From: [Phialemoniopsis] sp. UDSM-2020
Lineage: Eukaryota; Ascomycota; Sordariomycetes; Thyridiales; Thyridiaceae
DNA length: 64,000 bases
Assembly (NCBI GenBank): GCA_018873225.1
Contig: JAEILZ010000008.1
Span: 2,542,001 to 2,606,000, forward strand
Reading direction: 5' to 3'
In this document: in pieces, positions 1-11,062 of the stretch
Numbering within the stretch: the stretch's first letter is position 1
How the letters are laid out: every line of letters begins with the position of its first letter
Notes under the pieces: model-generated
Told to the model about the DNA's origin: nothing
The model's database searches: none
What the model saw: the letters and a program-made list of their open reading frames with translations, nothing else
Position numbers and translations under genes: made by a program

Positions 1-1
1 A

Positions 2-853
2 AATGATCTCCAGGGCCCCCACCTAGAGGCAGACAGGCAGGCCGATACAAACCTGACCGTACTGCAGCGGAGACATAGCATCGCTATCTCAACATTGGCC
101 CTCACACATCCCCTCAACGAAAGCCGCTGGCCGCGACGAATGTCCTTTAGCTGCGCCGAGGAGGCCGTCCTGGGCTGGGACGACATCCTCGACCTGCAAG
201 AGAAGCCCGCCAAAGAAGGCGAAGTACCCTCTGCGCTCGCGTACCACCTCAGTAAGATCGAGGCCGCGCAGAGCCTCTACGAGCGGCTCCTGGGCCTCAA
301 GCAGACGCTCGGCCCCTGGGTCGGGGACAAGGTGTCCGGGCTCGAGGCGCTGGACCAGGACTACGCGGCGCAGCAGGAGGAGCTGCAGCAGACGTACTAC
401 CAGCTGGCCGAGGCGTACCGGCGGGTCAAGGAGTCGTCGCAGGAGATGGTGGCGGGCCAGCGGGCGCAGGTGACCGAGGCGGTCAAGGACGTCGAGGTGC
501 AGGCGGCCAAGCTCGAGTACGAGATCAACGCGCTGGTCTCCAAAGTGCAGGACGTCGAGGACGGCGTGCGGCAGTTCGAGGCGCAGGTCGAGATCGTGGA
601 GCAGCGGGCGCGGGATCTGAAGGCGCAGCTCGAGACGGAGAGCTGGGTACACTGGTTCGTGCGGACGCTGACGGGGATCGGGACGGGGCCTAATATCACG
701 AGGGGCCCCGTGGCGGCTGTCGCTGCTGTTGTGGGCGACGAGGGCCGGGGCGCCGACGAGTTGGATGGGGACGACGGGGCGCGGAGTAGCGGGGAGCGAC
801 GGCGTCCTGAGCGCGAGATCGCCGAGGACGGGAGTGATGAGGATTCCCAGTGA
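2..853 (+). CDS. coiled-coil protein, C-terminal part (5' end outside window)
   Basis: The reading frame is open from base 2 to the TGA at 851-853, so this is the last exon, or most of it, of a gene that begins before the window. The first internal ATG is at 140. From about base 215 to 640 the translation is strongly helical, rich in Glu, Gln, Ala and Leu, and reads as a long coiled coil (segments such as EELQQTYYQLAEAYRR and KLEYEINALVSKVQDVED). It ends in a Trp/Phe-containing hydrophobic patch (WVHWFVRTLTGIG) and an acidic, Arg-rich disordered tail. A scaffold of the autophagy Atg28/Atg17 kind is one possibility, but I do not recognise it with certainty. It converges with tim10 downstream. 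Confidence 0.7.
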   Translation, partial: NDLQGPHLEADRQADTNLTVLQRRHSIAISTLALTHPLNESRWPRRMSFSCAEEAVLGWDDILDLQEKPAKEGEVPSALAYHLSKIEAAQSLYERLLGLKQTLGPWVGDKVSGLEALDQDYAAQQEELQQTYYQLAEAYRRVKESSQEMVAGQRAQVTEAVKDVEVQAAKLEYEINALVSKVQDVEDGVRQFEAQVEIVEQRARDLKAQLETESWVHWFVRTLTGIGTGPNITRGPVAAVAAVVGDEGRGADELDGDDGARSSGERRRPEREIAEDGSDEDSQ

Positions 854-1348
854 TACTGGGGAGAAAGGGGTGGAAGAGAGACTGTGTGATATTATTTGTG
901 TATCTCATGTATGCATAGCCTGGCGATCCTTTGGAAGATTGGCTTCTTTTTCTTTTGTTACGCTTCGATATCACGGCCGGAGACATGACCATAGAGGTAC
1001 CGTACCTTATTCTTTTTACTCTCTTAATAGACACACAAATGTAATAAAAGTGGTTGTTTGTTTCTTTCTCTTGAGCTGATGATGGTTATCTCTACCAGCT
1101 ATTCCATCGTACAAATCCGGTATGTTGGTAAAACCGTAATATACACGTAGTAGTTGTCGTCCTTCGCAGCTACCCAATTCCAGGGGCTCGTTGCGAATGC
1201 CACCAGCTCCAAACATCGATGCCCGACGACCTTTCAGCCTTCGCCGAGAACAACATCGTGGCCGTACTTGTATTGCCCTCCCACAAACACATCGTAATCA
1301 TACATTCCCCTGCGCCCTCCATCGATGAACCCCGATCAGTCGCTGTCC
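854..1348. other. convergent 3' intergenic region
   Basis: This stretch lies between two genes that end toward each other. An AATAAA at 1043-1048 is a candidate poly(A) signal for the plus-strand gene. No further coding sequence or structured RNA was seen. Confidence 0.5.
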
Positions 1349-1735
1349 TTAACCGAAGAAGCTGCCTCCGGCGGGGGCGCCCCGCTGCTGCGTCTCCTTT
1401 TGCAGGATGTCCGAGACCTTCATGTGCACCTCGAAGAACTTTGCGGCGCAGCGGTCGATGCACACGCTCTCGCCCTTGTTGAGCTCGCCCTCGCGGTAGT
1501 CGGCGGGGACGCACTTGAGCGCGCACGACTTGGTCAGGCTGTGGGAGTGAGAGCTGTGTTAGTATTTTGATGTTTTCCTTGTGCAAAGATGTCCTTTGTT
1601 GGAAAGGGGGGAAAGGGTAAGGGAAAGAAAAGCTTACCGGTTGTGCAGGTCGGCGAGGAGCTTCATCTCGGCCTCGACGGCGGCGATCTTCTCCGCCGAG
1701 GAGGGCTGGGGGCGTCCGAGACCGAGGAAAGACAT
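1349..1735 (-). CDS. tim10: Mitochondrial intermembrane-space chaperone Tim10
   Basis: Two exons (1735-1638 and 1538-1349) encode 95 residues, the usual size of small Tim proteins. The donor is GTAAGC and the acceptor CAG; the joined frame is exact. The protein has the twin CX3C signature of the family, CALKC and CIDRC, separated by a 15-residue loop, and a C-terminal helix ([14 protein letters not shown]). In yeast, Tim9-Tim10 hexamers escort hydrophobic carrier precursors through the intermembrane space; the cysteines form two internal disulfides. The start MSFLGLGR matches Tim10 orthologues in length; a longer upstream frame has no other support. It shares a divergent promoter with the lysyl-tRNA synthetase gene, so two mitochondrial biogenesis genes sit head to head. 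Confidence 0.95.
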
Positions 1736-2392
1736 GTTTGCGTCTGGAGGTGTGAAGGCTGGTGTGATGGTGGAGAAAGAGAGAGCGACGGTCGGTTGGC
1801 GGGATTTCTTTGTGGTTGGGGCTGAAGATGGTTGTGGTTGGCGATGATGATGTATGCAGAGAGTCCCGGTCCAAAAGCTCAAAAAGCTGCTTAGGCCGAT
1901 TTTTTGACGGGCGGTGAATTGTCGAGGTCGCATGCAAGACCAGCTCGTGCCCCACTTTCAGGCTCGGATTTGAGCTTATGATTGGCCTGAGCAGCAGAAA
2001 AAGGGGACCTCGGATGGCTTACTTTACCATAACTTTTTTGAGCTCCATTAATTGTCACCAAGCTCTGCAAAAGCACCAAACTGCGTTTCTCCGGTTCCCA
2101 CACCTTTACGGGTACGTTGCTGAGAAGACAAGGCGGCGGTGCCTTGTGCTTTATAGCAGCAGTGTAAGTCAATGCCTGTCTTGTTTATTCCGACTCTCCA
2201 TACTTGACATGGGAACTCCTCCCACATGATGATATCAATATAACATTAGAACCGTTGCGACTGACATGGAAACATGTATGATCACAAACGCCAAATCTCT
2301 GAACTTTGATTTCCATGTCTTGTTTACTGCATATACTACTGAAGCATTAAGACTGGGATCTGATTGACTGACAACTTCCCTTCAAGGCCAAG
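1736..2392. promoter_or_regulatory. divergent promoter of tim10 and mitochondrial LysRS gene
   Basis: A 657-base region separates two divergently transcribed mitochondrial genes. A CCAAT pentamer on the minus strand (ATTGG at 1981-1985) lies about 250 bases upstream of the tim10 start. No coding sequence was recognised. Confidence 0.5.
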
Positions 2393-4468
2393 ATGGCATC
2401 CACTCATTGCCTTCAATTCCTCCGTCCCTACGTCTCCCGGCCCTTGGTCTCTCGACAGTCACCGTACCTACGATTCTACCACGTCGCGCGGCAGTATCAT
2501 GCTATACAGCACCAACAATCGGTTAGACAACCGAGGAGGGCTTTCAGCTCCGAGACACCGCGGGACAAGACCAGCATATCAGATCATGGTGCGAAAGCAT
2601 CAGAGGATCATACTCAGCCACACAGTGATATCACAGCGTCAGAAGACAATGATAGGATATCAAGGCATAAGGACAATTCAACAGAAAATGAGCCCAGTGT
2701 ATGGGAGGACTGGGATGATAACCCGATACCCTCATTCCAGGCGATAAGGAGGGCTATGGATCCTGCAGAAGATATGGACACAACGACTAAAGCAACTTCG
2801 TCAAATGGTCCCGCTGGATTCTTGAAGGAAGCTCTGGTAGCGAACCCGTTTGAGGACGAGCGGTCCCTCCAAGTCGAGAAACGCATCAGAGAGCTCAAAG
2901 CCGCCAACGCTCTCCAGTACCCCCGACTCGCGCACGACATCCGGCCCTTTAGCATACGGATGATCCACAGGCAGTACGCGCAGCTGACGGCCGAGAGCCC
3001 GCAGATGGACGTTGTCTTGGTCTATGGGCGTATCGTCTCAATCCGCAGGTCCGGCGGGAAGCTGGTCTTCATCGACCTGCAGCAAAACGCCAAGAGGCTG
3101 CAGATCATCGTCAACCTGCTCAAGGTGCAGTCCCGCAACCCTGACCAGGACCAGGCTGCTTTCAAAAATATCTTCAAGCTGCTCAAGAGAGGGGACCTAA
3201 TTGGGATCAAGGGGCGGATGATCCGCCAGCCGAGAGGCATGCTCACCCTGGAGGCCAACGAGCTTCCGCGCCTGGTCTCGCCTAGCCTAGTGCCGCTGCC
3301 GGAGAAACTGGTCGACGAGGATACTCGCATCCAGAACCGGCACCTGGACCTACTTGTCAACCAGGAATCGATTGACAACCTGCGCCTCAAAGCGCACGTC
3401 GTACACTTCATCCGCCTCTTCCTCCAAAAGATGAGCTTCATCGAGGTCCAGACCCCGATCCTCGCCGCCAACGCCGGCGGCGCCATCGCCCGGCCCTTCA
3501 CCACCACCTCCAAGGCCACCCGCTCCAAGGAGCTCGCGCTGCGCATCGCCCCCGAGCTCTGGCTCAAGCGGCTCGTCGTCGGCGGCCTCGACCGCGTCTT
3601 CGAGATCGGGCCCTCCTTCCGCAACGAGGGCATCGACGCGACGCACAACCCCGAGTTCACGACGTGCGAGTTCTACGCCGCCTACTGGAACCTCGACGAG
3701 CTCATCGTCCAGACGGCCAAGCTCATGAAGGGCCTTGTGACCGCTTACAACGAGTGGCAGGGGAACGAACTCACGGCCCTGCCCCGCCTGGACCTCGACC
3801 TCGACGCACGCTTCGCCGAGGTCGAGTTCGTGCCCGAGCTGCAGTACAAGCTCAAGTCCAAGCTGCCGGACCTCGACTCGCCCACCGCCCTCGAGGACCT
3901 CATGGCCCTGCTCGACCGCCGCCAGCACGTCGTCAACCCCTACGAGATGACCCACGACCAGCCCTCCCTGCCGAAACTGCTCGACCGCCTCGCCGGCGCC
4001 CTCATCGAGCCCCTCTCCGCCAACGGCACCCCCGTCTTCATCAAGCACCACCCGGCCTGCATGTCGCCCCTCGCCAAGTCGTTCCGCTGCAAGCGCACGG
4101 GCCAGCGCGTCTCGGCGCGCGCCGAGCTCTTCTTCGACGGGCGCGAGATCGCAAACATGTACGAGGAGGAGAACGACCCGTTTGAGCAGCGCGCCAAGTT
4201 CGTCGAGCAGGCGACGCGCCGGCGGTCGGGCGCCGAGCGCGAGGAGGACGGCGACGGGGGTGACAGCGTCATCGACGAGGGCTACGTCACGACGCTCGAG
4301 TCCGGGCTGCCGCCGACGGGCGGGTTCGGCTGCGGCGTCGAGAGGCTCGTCATGCTGCTCTCGGGGGCCAAGAAGATTGGCGACGTGCTGAGCTTTGGCA
4401 ACCTGCGCAACGTCGTCGCTGTGTCGAGCAACAAGAGGGCCGGCGAGAAGGATGACACGGATTCTTAG
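2393..4468 (+). CDS. MSK1: Lysyl-tRNA synthetase, class II, mitochondrial
   Basis: A single exon of 691 residues encodes a class II lysyl-tRNA synthetase, which charges tRNA-Lys for translation in mitochondria. The first ~50 residues are rich in Arg, Ser and aromatic residues and almost free of acids, like a matrix-targeting presequence. An acidic low-complexity linker of about 100 residues follows. The OB-fold anticodon-binding domain lies near residues 200-300 (VYGRIVSIRRSGGKLVFIDL). The catalytic core has motif 1 near IEVQTPIL, motif 2 as FRNEGIDATHNPEFTTCEFY, and motif 3 as GFGCGVERLVMLL. Cytosolic LysRS lacks such a presequence and linker, which supports the mitochondrial assignment. An insertion of Arg, Glu and Gly residues precedes motif 3. 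No intron is needed. Confidence 0.95.
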   Translation: MASTHCLQFLRPYVSRPLVSRQSPYLRFYHVARQYHAIQHQQSVRQPRRAFSSETPRDKTSISDHGAKASEDHTQPHSDITASEDNDRISRHKDNSTENEPSVWEDWDDNPIPSFQAIRRAMDPAEDMDTTTKATSSNGPAGFLKEALVANPFEDERSLQVEKRIRELKAANALQYPRLAHDIRPFSIRMIHRQYAQLTAESPQMDVVLVYGRIVSIRRSGGKLVFIDLQQNAKRLQIIVNLLKVQSRNPDQDQAAFKNIFKLLKRGDLIGIKGRMIRQPRGMLTLEANELPRLVSPSLVPLPEKLVDEDTRIQNRHLDLLVNQESIDNLRLKAHVVHFIRLFLQKMSFIEVQTPILAANAGGAIARPFTTTSKATRSKELALRIAPELWLKRLVVGGLDRVFEIGPSFRNEGIDATHNPEFTTCEFYAAYWNLDELIVQTAKLMKGLVTAYNEWQGNELTALPRLDLDLDARFAEVEFVPELQYKLKSKLPDLDSPTALEDLMALLDRRQHVVNPYEMTHDQPSLPKLLDRLAGALIEPLSANGTPVFIKHHPACMSPLAKSFRCKRTGQRVSARAELFFDGREIANMYEEENDPFEQRAKFVEQATRRRSGAEREEDGDGGDSVIDEGYVTTLESGLPPTGGFGCGVERLVMLLSGAKKIGDVLSFGNLRNVVAVSSNKRAGEKDDTDS

Positions 4469-5160
4469 ACGGAGGTCATATCATTGTAGAATAACAGTGT
4501 AACATTACGATAGTACAAGACGATACCCCTTACTACATGCATAACTATATCATATTCTCATCACTGCTGCTCTCTCATTTGTCTCGTGATACTCATCAAG
4601 GATGTTCTCTCACGTTCCCAGTCCTCCTCTCGCGCGATGATCCAGCGTCACATTTCTCTGCATCAGCAGAGAGACACACCGAAAAACATGGTACGTGTGA
4701 AGACACCGCAAGGTCCATAATACATGATTTGTGCGAATACAATGTACAAATACCAGTTAAAACATAAAACAACGCAAAACACAAAAGGCATGGTGAGAAT
4801 TATCGTCTCATTTTTTTTCTGGTCCTATTGAGGAAGACAAGGAGAGGGGATATGTGCAAGGAAAATGTGCGGTGATGAAGTCGTGTATGTTGTGCAGTGA
4901 CGAAAGGGGGTATCAGAATCCTCCTTCTCTATGGAACGAAGATGAAAAAAGGAAAAAAGAAGAAGCATTCATATCGAAACAAGATCTTGTTCCAATTCCA
5001 GTCAAGATGAACTGGTGTTGTACTCGCGGGTACCCAATCGAGACCGCCCGCGCAGAGATCTAGTCCACACAATCCAATGTGGAGGACGCCGCAGACGAAA
5101 AAGACAACGCAATTGCTAAGCGATGTTTGGGTGATGGGTATGTAGAGAGTGATGCCGTGT
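4469..5160. other. convergent 3' intergenic region
   Basis: This AT-richer stretch lies between the LysRS gene and the next minus-strand gene, which end toward each other. Only short, unconvincing reading frames are present; it is probably both 3' UTRs. Confidence 0.5.
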
Positions 5161-8100
5161 TTACTTCTTGTTCGAAGAAGGTCGTGATCCGTTGTTGGTC
5201 GGTTTGGCTTGAGTGAGCCAGTTGCGGACATCGTCGGAGACACCAAAGGCATTGCCTCGGGCCTGGTCGCGTGGGTTGCTGGTATTTGACTTGGAGGCGG
5301 TATTCGCATTACCCTGCGGCTCGGTCTTCTTGGTCGTGGCAGAATTGCGAGGGTTGTTTCGCTTGTTCTGTGATCGGGGTTGGCCAGATGAAGCCGGCTT
5401 GGCCTTGGCTACATCGGCAAAAGACCGAGTAGGCTTTGAGGATACCGGGCTGTCGGTCTCAGTCTGGCCAGCAACCAGAGTGGGTGTGATACCCTGCTGA
5501 TTCTGCTTGCCCTGGTTCATGCGAGTAGTGTCGCCTTGCTGACCACCAGACTTGTTGGCGATTTTGTCGTTGCCCTGACCTTCACTGTCCTGGTGGTTCT
5601 GGGCGTTCTTGTTCTTGCCGTTACGGTTTCGACGCCGATTGTTGCGGCGACCCCTTCCGCCATTCTTGCTGTGTCCATCAGTGACTTGGCTCTCCTGGGG
5701 ATCAGCAGTGGCCTGAGGAGTCTCGGTAGTGGTCGGCTTGTCGACGGAACCCTCTCGGCTCTCCTGAGCCACCGAAGGGGTGTGGGAGGCTTTGGGAGTA
5801 GGTGGCTTGTCGGCGACATTGTCAGAAGAAGAGGAAGCGGATGTCTCCGCACCCCAACCGGTCGAGGTACCCCATCCAGACCCAGAGGCCTCGCCAGAGC
5901 TCCGAGGGGAAGCATCCCATGAAGTTCTCGCAGTATCCTGGGTGTCAGAGGAAGTACTCCAGCCAGTGCTCTGCGAAGTCCAGTCGTATCCGGTAATGGC
6001 TGGCTGGGTCTTGGGTGCAGTCATACTCTGTGCCAGTGAAGTCAAGTCCTGCGGAAGCCCTTGGAGATGTTTGTTCGTGTACAACTCTCTGGGCTTCTTG
6101 AGAGCCTCCTTCTTTGCCTTGAACTCCGTGAACCCCTTGTGGAAATTGGCCCTCATGACATCCAAGTTATGTGGCGCCTCGTATCTCCAAGAGCCAAGAG
6201 CAGCATCAATGTAGCTGTTATCAATGACGTGTTGCGCGACAGGCCGGTTCGGGTCAAAGTCGTTGGCCTGTTGGGGGCACCAAGGCGAGTCGTACGGTAC
6301 AGCAGCCCCCCGCCAAGGGTTGATGTAGTCACTCTTCTCGTAATTGAATGGTGGCGGTGTGGCACGCTGACCCTTGCAGTGCAGAGATCGAGTCTTGTTC
6401 AGCCAAGCCACGAGCTTGATCGCATCATCACGACCGGCAGCGAAAAGACCGAGAGGATCATCGCCACACTCAGTGGGTTCCCAGGCCTCCGACTCGATGA
6501 ACTCATCAAGAGAGCGGAACTTGCGCGTGTTGCGCTCTTCCAGATTGTTTCGCCGGGCATAGTCGTCCTCCGGATCATCCCTGACTCGTCTCCGAAGCAG
6601 CACGTTGATGATGAACTGCTTGTTGAGCTTGTAGTGATCCCACTCGCTGTCGAGATGGGAAGAGAGAACACAAGCTGCACATCGGGTATCCGCTTTCTGG
6701 AGGCAGTACCACGGCACCTCGTACTGGCAGGCTGTGCACTTTCTCCAGTCACCCACGAAGCCCTCGTCGTCGTCGATGATCTGGTGCTCGATCAGAGCAT
6801 AAAGGTCCTTAAGCAGCCTCTGTGGAAGGTCTCTGGGTCTCACTGGGCCGATGCACTTCCACAAATCTGCCATTGCGAGGAGATAGGGCACGAAGAAATC
6901 CGGAAGGGGCAACTTCTCCAAGAACTGTCGGAAAGACGAGTCCTCCGTGGTGAAGTCAAATCCCAGCTCGGCTGCAGCGGGTAGAATACGCCAGAAGAGG
7001 GCACAAGCCACTGCTCGAGGAGTGTCAACCCCAGAGTCACCCCAGGTGATTCCGTAAGAACCTCGGCGGCCCTCCTTGATGGGACCGTCGTGGTATCGAG
7101 GATAGAAGTCGAAAGCGTCAAGCTTCCGACCGTACTGCTTCTTCCGGATCTTGAGGGCCTCTAGCAACTTGATGGTGTCGCCGAAGTGCAGTAGCTCACA
7201 GCGGTAGACACCAAGTCGAACCAGATTGGGAGAGGATCTGTCTCGCCCTTGAGAAGGAGGTTGAAGACATCGAGGTTGAAGAAGGGCACACGGTGGAGAT
7301 GCAGGACTCGCAGGTTCCATCCAAAGTTGAAGATGGACTGGAGGATATCGACTGTGAGCCCAAGTTGGGATCCGTAGTGCAGGTTTCCACGCTTGGTACC
7401 GATCTCTCCTACCCACGGGGTGCGGAAGGGCGACACCACGAGTGAGTGGCCGACTCCACGGTCTGCCGAGATCTGTTGAGGCTTAGGAGGGCAGGCCCAG
7501 ACCTCTTCATTATGCTCAATAACTTCGCAGCCATTGAAACCTCCATGGGTCAAGTCCCATATATCCTAAGTACGTCGTTAGTCAGAAGTTAACATCTCAC
7601 AAGGTCTCAGTGTACTTACGAAGAGGTTCGATACGGCGTTGTGCGCCTCTGAGCAAGACAAGATCACATTCTTGAGACCTTGGTGCGATAGGCCCTCGAT
7701 AATCTTCTCTCCGATCTCGGGCATCCGCAAAACCTTGAGGAAGGAAGAGCTCTGGACCTTGGGATTTCGGATAGATCCCTCTTCGTGGCCCTTGTGGGTA
7801 AGACTCAAAGGCGCCTGTTCCGAATTAGTCTCTCTGTGATAAGCATATGCGGAGAACACTTACAAGAGTGATTGCTGGGACGTCTGGCCAAAGCTTAAGT
7901 AGCTCTTGGACCTCCTCGTTATCCTTGGCGGGACGGGCCAGGACCTCGTCAAGGTCGAATAGGTGGCGGAAGTACACGTTCTTCTCGAGCAGCAGTGCTC
8001 GCTGATATTTCGGTATGATGTACTTCATGATATACTCATCACGAGTCAAGCCAAAAATCTCGGTCAGATAGTCGTTGAAGCCAGCATCCCGGTTGTCCAG

Positions 8101-8507
8101 ATGCTTCTGGCCATCGTCAAGTCTCGAGAGAATGAACTGGACTTCGACAGGTCGCAGCTCCTAGTCTGGGTTAGTTTTGCATACACGAAAACAATACCAA
8201 GATGGCGTACCTTGTCCTCATTGGGCGGGTTCGCCCAGTGGTTGGCGGCGATGTAGCTACGACTCATCTTGCCGCGGCGCTTGGCGTTCTTCTGCCGGCA
8301 CTTGTTCGCTTTTTTCTGCTCTAAAGGGCGCTTGATGCCTTCTGGTAGCGGAAGATGCTCGGTTGTGATCTTGGTGCTCTTCTGCGAATTCCGAGAAGTA
8401 GTCACCGGTGGGTTTGATGTTGCGGTGGTCTTGTGAGGCTGGTTAGCAGCGGCATTTTGCGAGGTCTTCTTCGCGCGGGCTTTGCCCGAGTTCTTCTTCT
8501 TCGCCAT
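5161..8507 (-). CDS. F-box/LRR-like protein with zinc-knuckle and Gly-Trp-rich C-terminal tail; apparent frameshift
   Basis: Four exons (8507-8211, 8160-7864, 7814-7620, 7565-5161) with canonical splice sites encode about 1,064 residues. The N-terminus is a Lys-rich basic tract (MAKKKNSGKARAKK). Exon 3 resembles an F-box-like helical segment, and exon 4 starts with leucine-rich repeat-like units. A Cys cluster, CTAC...C...CAAC, near plus bases 6680-6745 looks zinc-binding. The C-terminal ~250 residues are disordered, with several Gly-Trp pairs, a long Arg/Asn/Lys tract and an SFADVAK motif, suggesting RNA or RNP contact. Exon 4 has 2,405 bases, one short of a multiple of three; the frame changes near 7226, where one extra A on the coding strand would give LPNLVRLGVYRCELL and restore an LRR. 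I do not know the precise function. Confidence 0.75.
5845..6000 (-). other. Gly-Trp-rich segment in the F-box/LRR-like protein
   Basis: This part of the coding sequence holds three GW and two WG pairs spaced through a Ser/Thr-rich disordered stretch (for example GSGWGTSTGWGAE). Such clusters are the known shape of Argonaute-hook regions, but low complexity alone can produce them. Confidence 0.4.
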
Positions 8508-11062
8508 GGTGAGAGAATCGAGATCGGTTGCACAAGGGAAATATGGGAATTGAGGTGCTCGACTGAGATGTGAAAGGGAGAAGTAGCGTCAAGCTATCGT
8601 GCGTGCCGGAGGAGTTGGAGTTCAGCGAATGAGATTCCGGGTCGAAGACCGGCAGGAAACCAGTAAATGACGGAGGATGTCTCTCTCAGGCGCGCAGCGA
8701 TAGAGCGAGCACACTGAACGAAATGAAGGAGAGGAGGATAATCTTGTGGATGTCTGGGGAAGAAATGAATTTGTGGAAGGATGGGATGGATACCTTGGTA
8801 TGACAGAGGTTGGAGTCGAGGGAGTAGCTGAGCTTGGGAAGGAAGGAACAGCAGGAAAAGTGTGGTCTTGTGCAGGAGCGAGGAGGGTAGGGGCAGGGAA
8901 GGAGGCTCCTTTAAATAGACAAGGAGTGACCAAAGTTGAGTGGGTTTGGCAAAGCCAATTCTTGCTCGTGCTTGAACTGAGCAGGAAAAGGTAAAACTTA
9001 CAAGGTTCGCAGGGAATCTTTGATCTTTGGCTTGATGATCGTCAGAGGATGACGCCGAAGAAAGATGAAAGATGTTGCTATTTCGATGAGAAAAGTTGAA
9101 GATGAAGAGGGATGGAAAGTTGTGATGATGGAAGAGGTTGAGGTTGGAAAGGGGGAAAGGGAAAAGGGGATAAGGGGAAAGGGGGAAGAGATCCTCCTGT
9201 CGCGCTGTCAGACAGTAAACAAGCGAGGGCTGAAAAGCCCTATTGAGAGCAAGGCAGTGCTATTGTTGCTACAGCTATTGTTCTGCTGTTTGGGGGTTGG
9301 GGCCTCAACAGTCGTTTCACTTACAGCTCTCGTGAGGCTGTGTTGACACCGGGTTCTGAGCGCGTTGGTGAACCGGAACTCATCAAGCAGCCAAATCGTC
9401 CCATCTCTGGCTTTGACTCAACGCGTCCTCTCTATTGCCCCACTCTCAGCATTCACCACAATAGGCAGTCCTGTTAATGAAGGTGAATCAGAGGTAAAAG
9501 ACCTGTGGTAGAGGCCGGAGATCTAATTCTTGAGTAGGTGAGCTATTCCGGGCAGCAGACTTGGCAGCCCCTTTTCTTTCTCATAGGCAGTAACATGATA
9601 TATAGAAATCTCTGCAAGCTGAATCCATTTACGATAATTTAGGAAGGCAATGTGTATTCATAGATCATGAGAGTAAATCTTTTCAACTATATATCCACCT
9701 GGTCTGTTATGCTCCAGGCCCTGAAAGGCTGCTCAGTATTCAGAACTGCCGGAAACGATCAGGAGGTCTTTCAACACTAGTCATGATCTTTGTATGAAGC
9801 TATCCAACTTTATGACACTGCTTAATCTTTGTCTTACTCAGTCTTGAGAAGGCCATGGTGGCAAAGGTAAAGGCAGGATCCTTGCCATGAATCCAGGGGC
9901 TTACAAGCATTGTGTGAACACAAAAGCAAAAGGTGCCGTGAGTCATCTTTGTGTTGATGCTCGTGAGCAAGTTGGTGTTCTTGCAAGTCTAGAATTTGGC
10001 CGCACTTATTATACTTTTCGTCCAAATCCAGTAAACGCTTCTCGGCTTGAATATACGTATAGGACACTCTCTACTCAAGAATTCCTTGAACTGACACGTG
10101 GCTTCTATGAAATCAAACTTGCGCAATCTCTCGCATTCTCAATCCTTCCTAATAGTGCGATTATGCCATCATCTCGATTCTACCCTGGTTCTATCTATCT
10201 AGATTTGCTGAAGAGTTATCGCGATGTCACTTAATATCTGGCCTTGCAGCTCTGGTCGTAACGTCATGTTCGTGTGGTTGACAGCTCCCATCCATTTTGG
10301 ACTTGCAGTCCGAAGGATGGTGGCGAGCCTTCTCACCAGACCCTTTCTTAGTCACTTCATGCTGGTAGCCACTTCAAAGACAGATTGCCAACTTGATGGG
10401 GAGCAGACGAACATACGAAAGCGAGAAGAGACTAATAGCCTAGTAGACGAGTGCCTGTCACAGTCAGCTATCTTGGTAGTCAGTGTGACTTGACACATGG
10501 TTGTTGCATGATGAGGCTGTACTACGAGGTTGTTAATCCATCAGACGAAGTGAAAGCTAGGCTTGTAGAAGGGGATACGAACTACTGAATATCTTGTCCC
10601 AGGCTGAATCGAAGCACGGCGAGGCTTTTTCGAAAGACGGTGCTAGACCACCGTAACAGATCCTTTCTGTCTCTCCAAGTCTGGATTTCAAACTACGAGC
10701 ATCAGAGAGAGGCGCTGTCTTACGTACCATGTCGAATTTCACTCTCAAGGAGCCGTACGTGGCACATGCAACACTTTGGCTTGTAGCATGAGAGTGTTAC
10801 TCGTGCTCTACAAGGAACCACAAAGTGCATCCGTCGCCTTGCGATCTGAGTGTTTGTCGGCCTTTCGCAATATCACAGACACACAAGGCGATGGCTTCGT
10901 TACTCATATTGGCGGTTTATTTTTATGACAATCCGTATGTAAGCCAGAGTGCAGTCTAAAATACCCGACCGAGACTTCTTGCGGACTTTTGCTCCGTCAT
11001 TATCCCATTCCCATTTTCGTAACACGGCATCATTCCTCTCCACCCTGCATTCGCATCCCACC
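8508..11062. other. long intergenic region, no convincing gene
   Basis: This 2.5-kb stretch holds the promoter of the F-box/LRR-like gene at its left end and the 3' flank of the eEF1B gene at its right end. It contains only short reading frames. One of them, 10067-9834 on the minus strand, has a heptad-like coiled-coil composition and could be a decayed fragment. No terminal repeats or transposase motifs were recognised. Confidence 0.5.
9127..9191 (-). promoter_or_regulatory. pyrimidine-rich tract upstream of F-box/LRR-like gene
   Basis: The plus strand is almost pure purine here, so the coding strand of the gene starting at 8507 has a CT-rich tract about 620-680 bases upstream of its ATG. 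CT tracts are common in fungal core promoters. The distance is long, so a role is only inferred. Confidence 0.35.

Noticed and set aside
89..652. 187-residue minus-strand frame opposite the coiled-coil gene
   Set aside because: Leu/Arg-rich antisense shadow of a high-GC coding strand; no domain.
3350..4051. 233-residue minus-strand frame inside the LysRS gene
   Set aside because: Antisense of catalytic-core codons; Gly/Glu/Leu-rich composition typical of shadows.
6061..6984. 307-residue plus-strand frame inside the F-box/LRR-like gene
   Set aside because: Runs opposite well-supported coding sequence and has no recognisable motif.
7150..7260. an intron explaining the frame change in the F-box/LRR-like gene
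   Set aside because: The only GT...AG pair is 51 bases, which keeps the wrong frame and lacks a branch site; it would also remove LRR residues.
8508..11062. transposon in the long intergenic region
   Set aside because: Searched by eye for terminal inverted or direct repeats and transposase motifs; none found.
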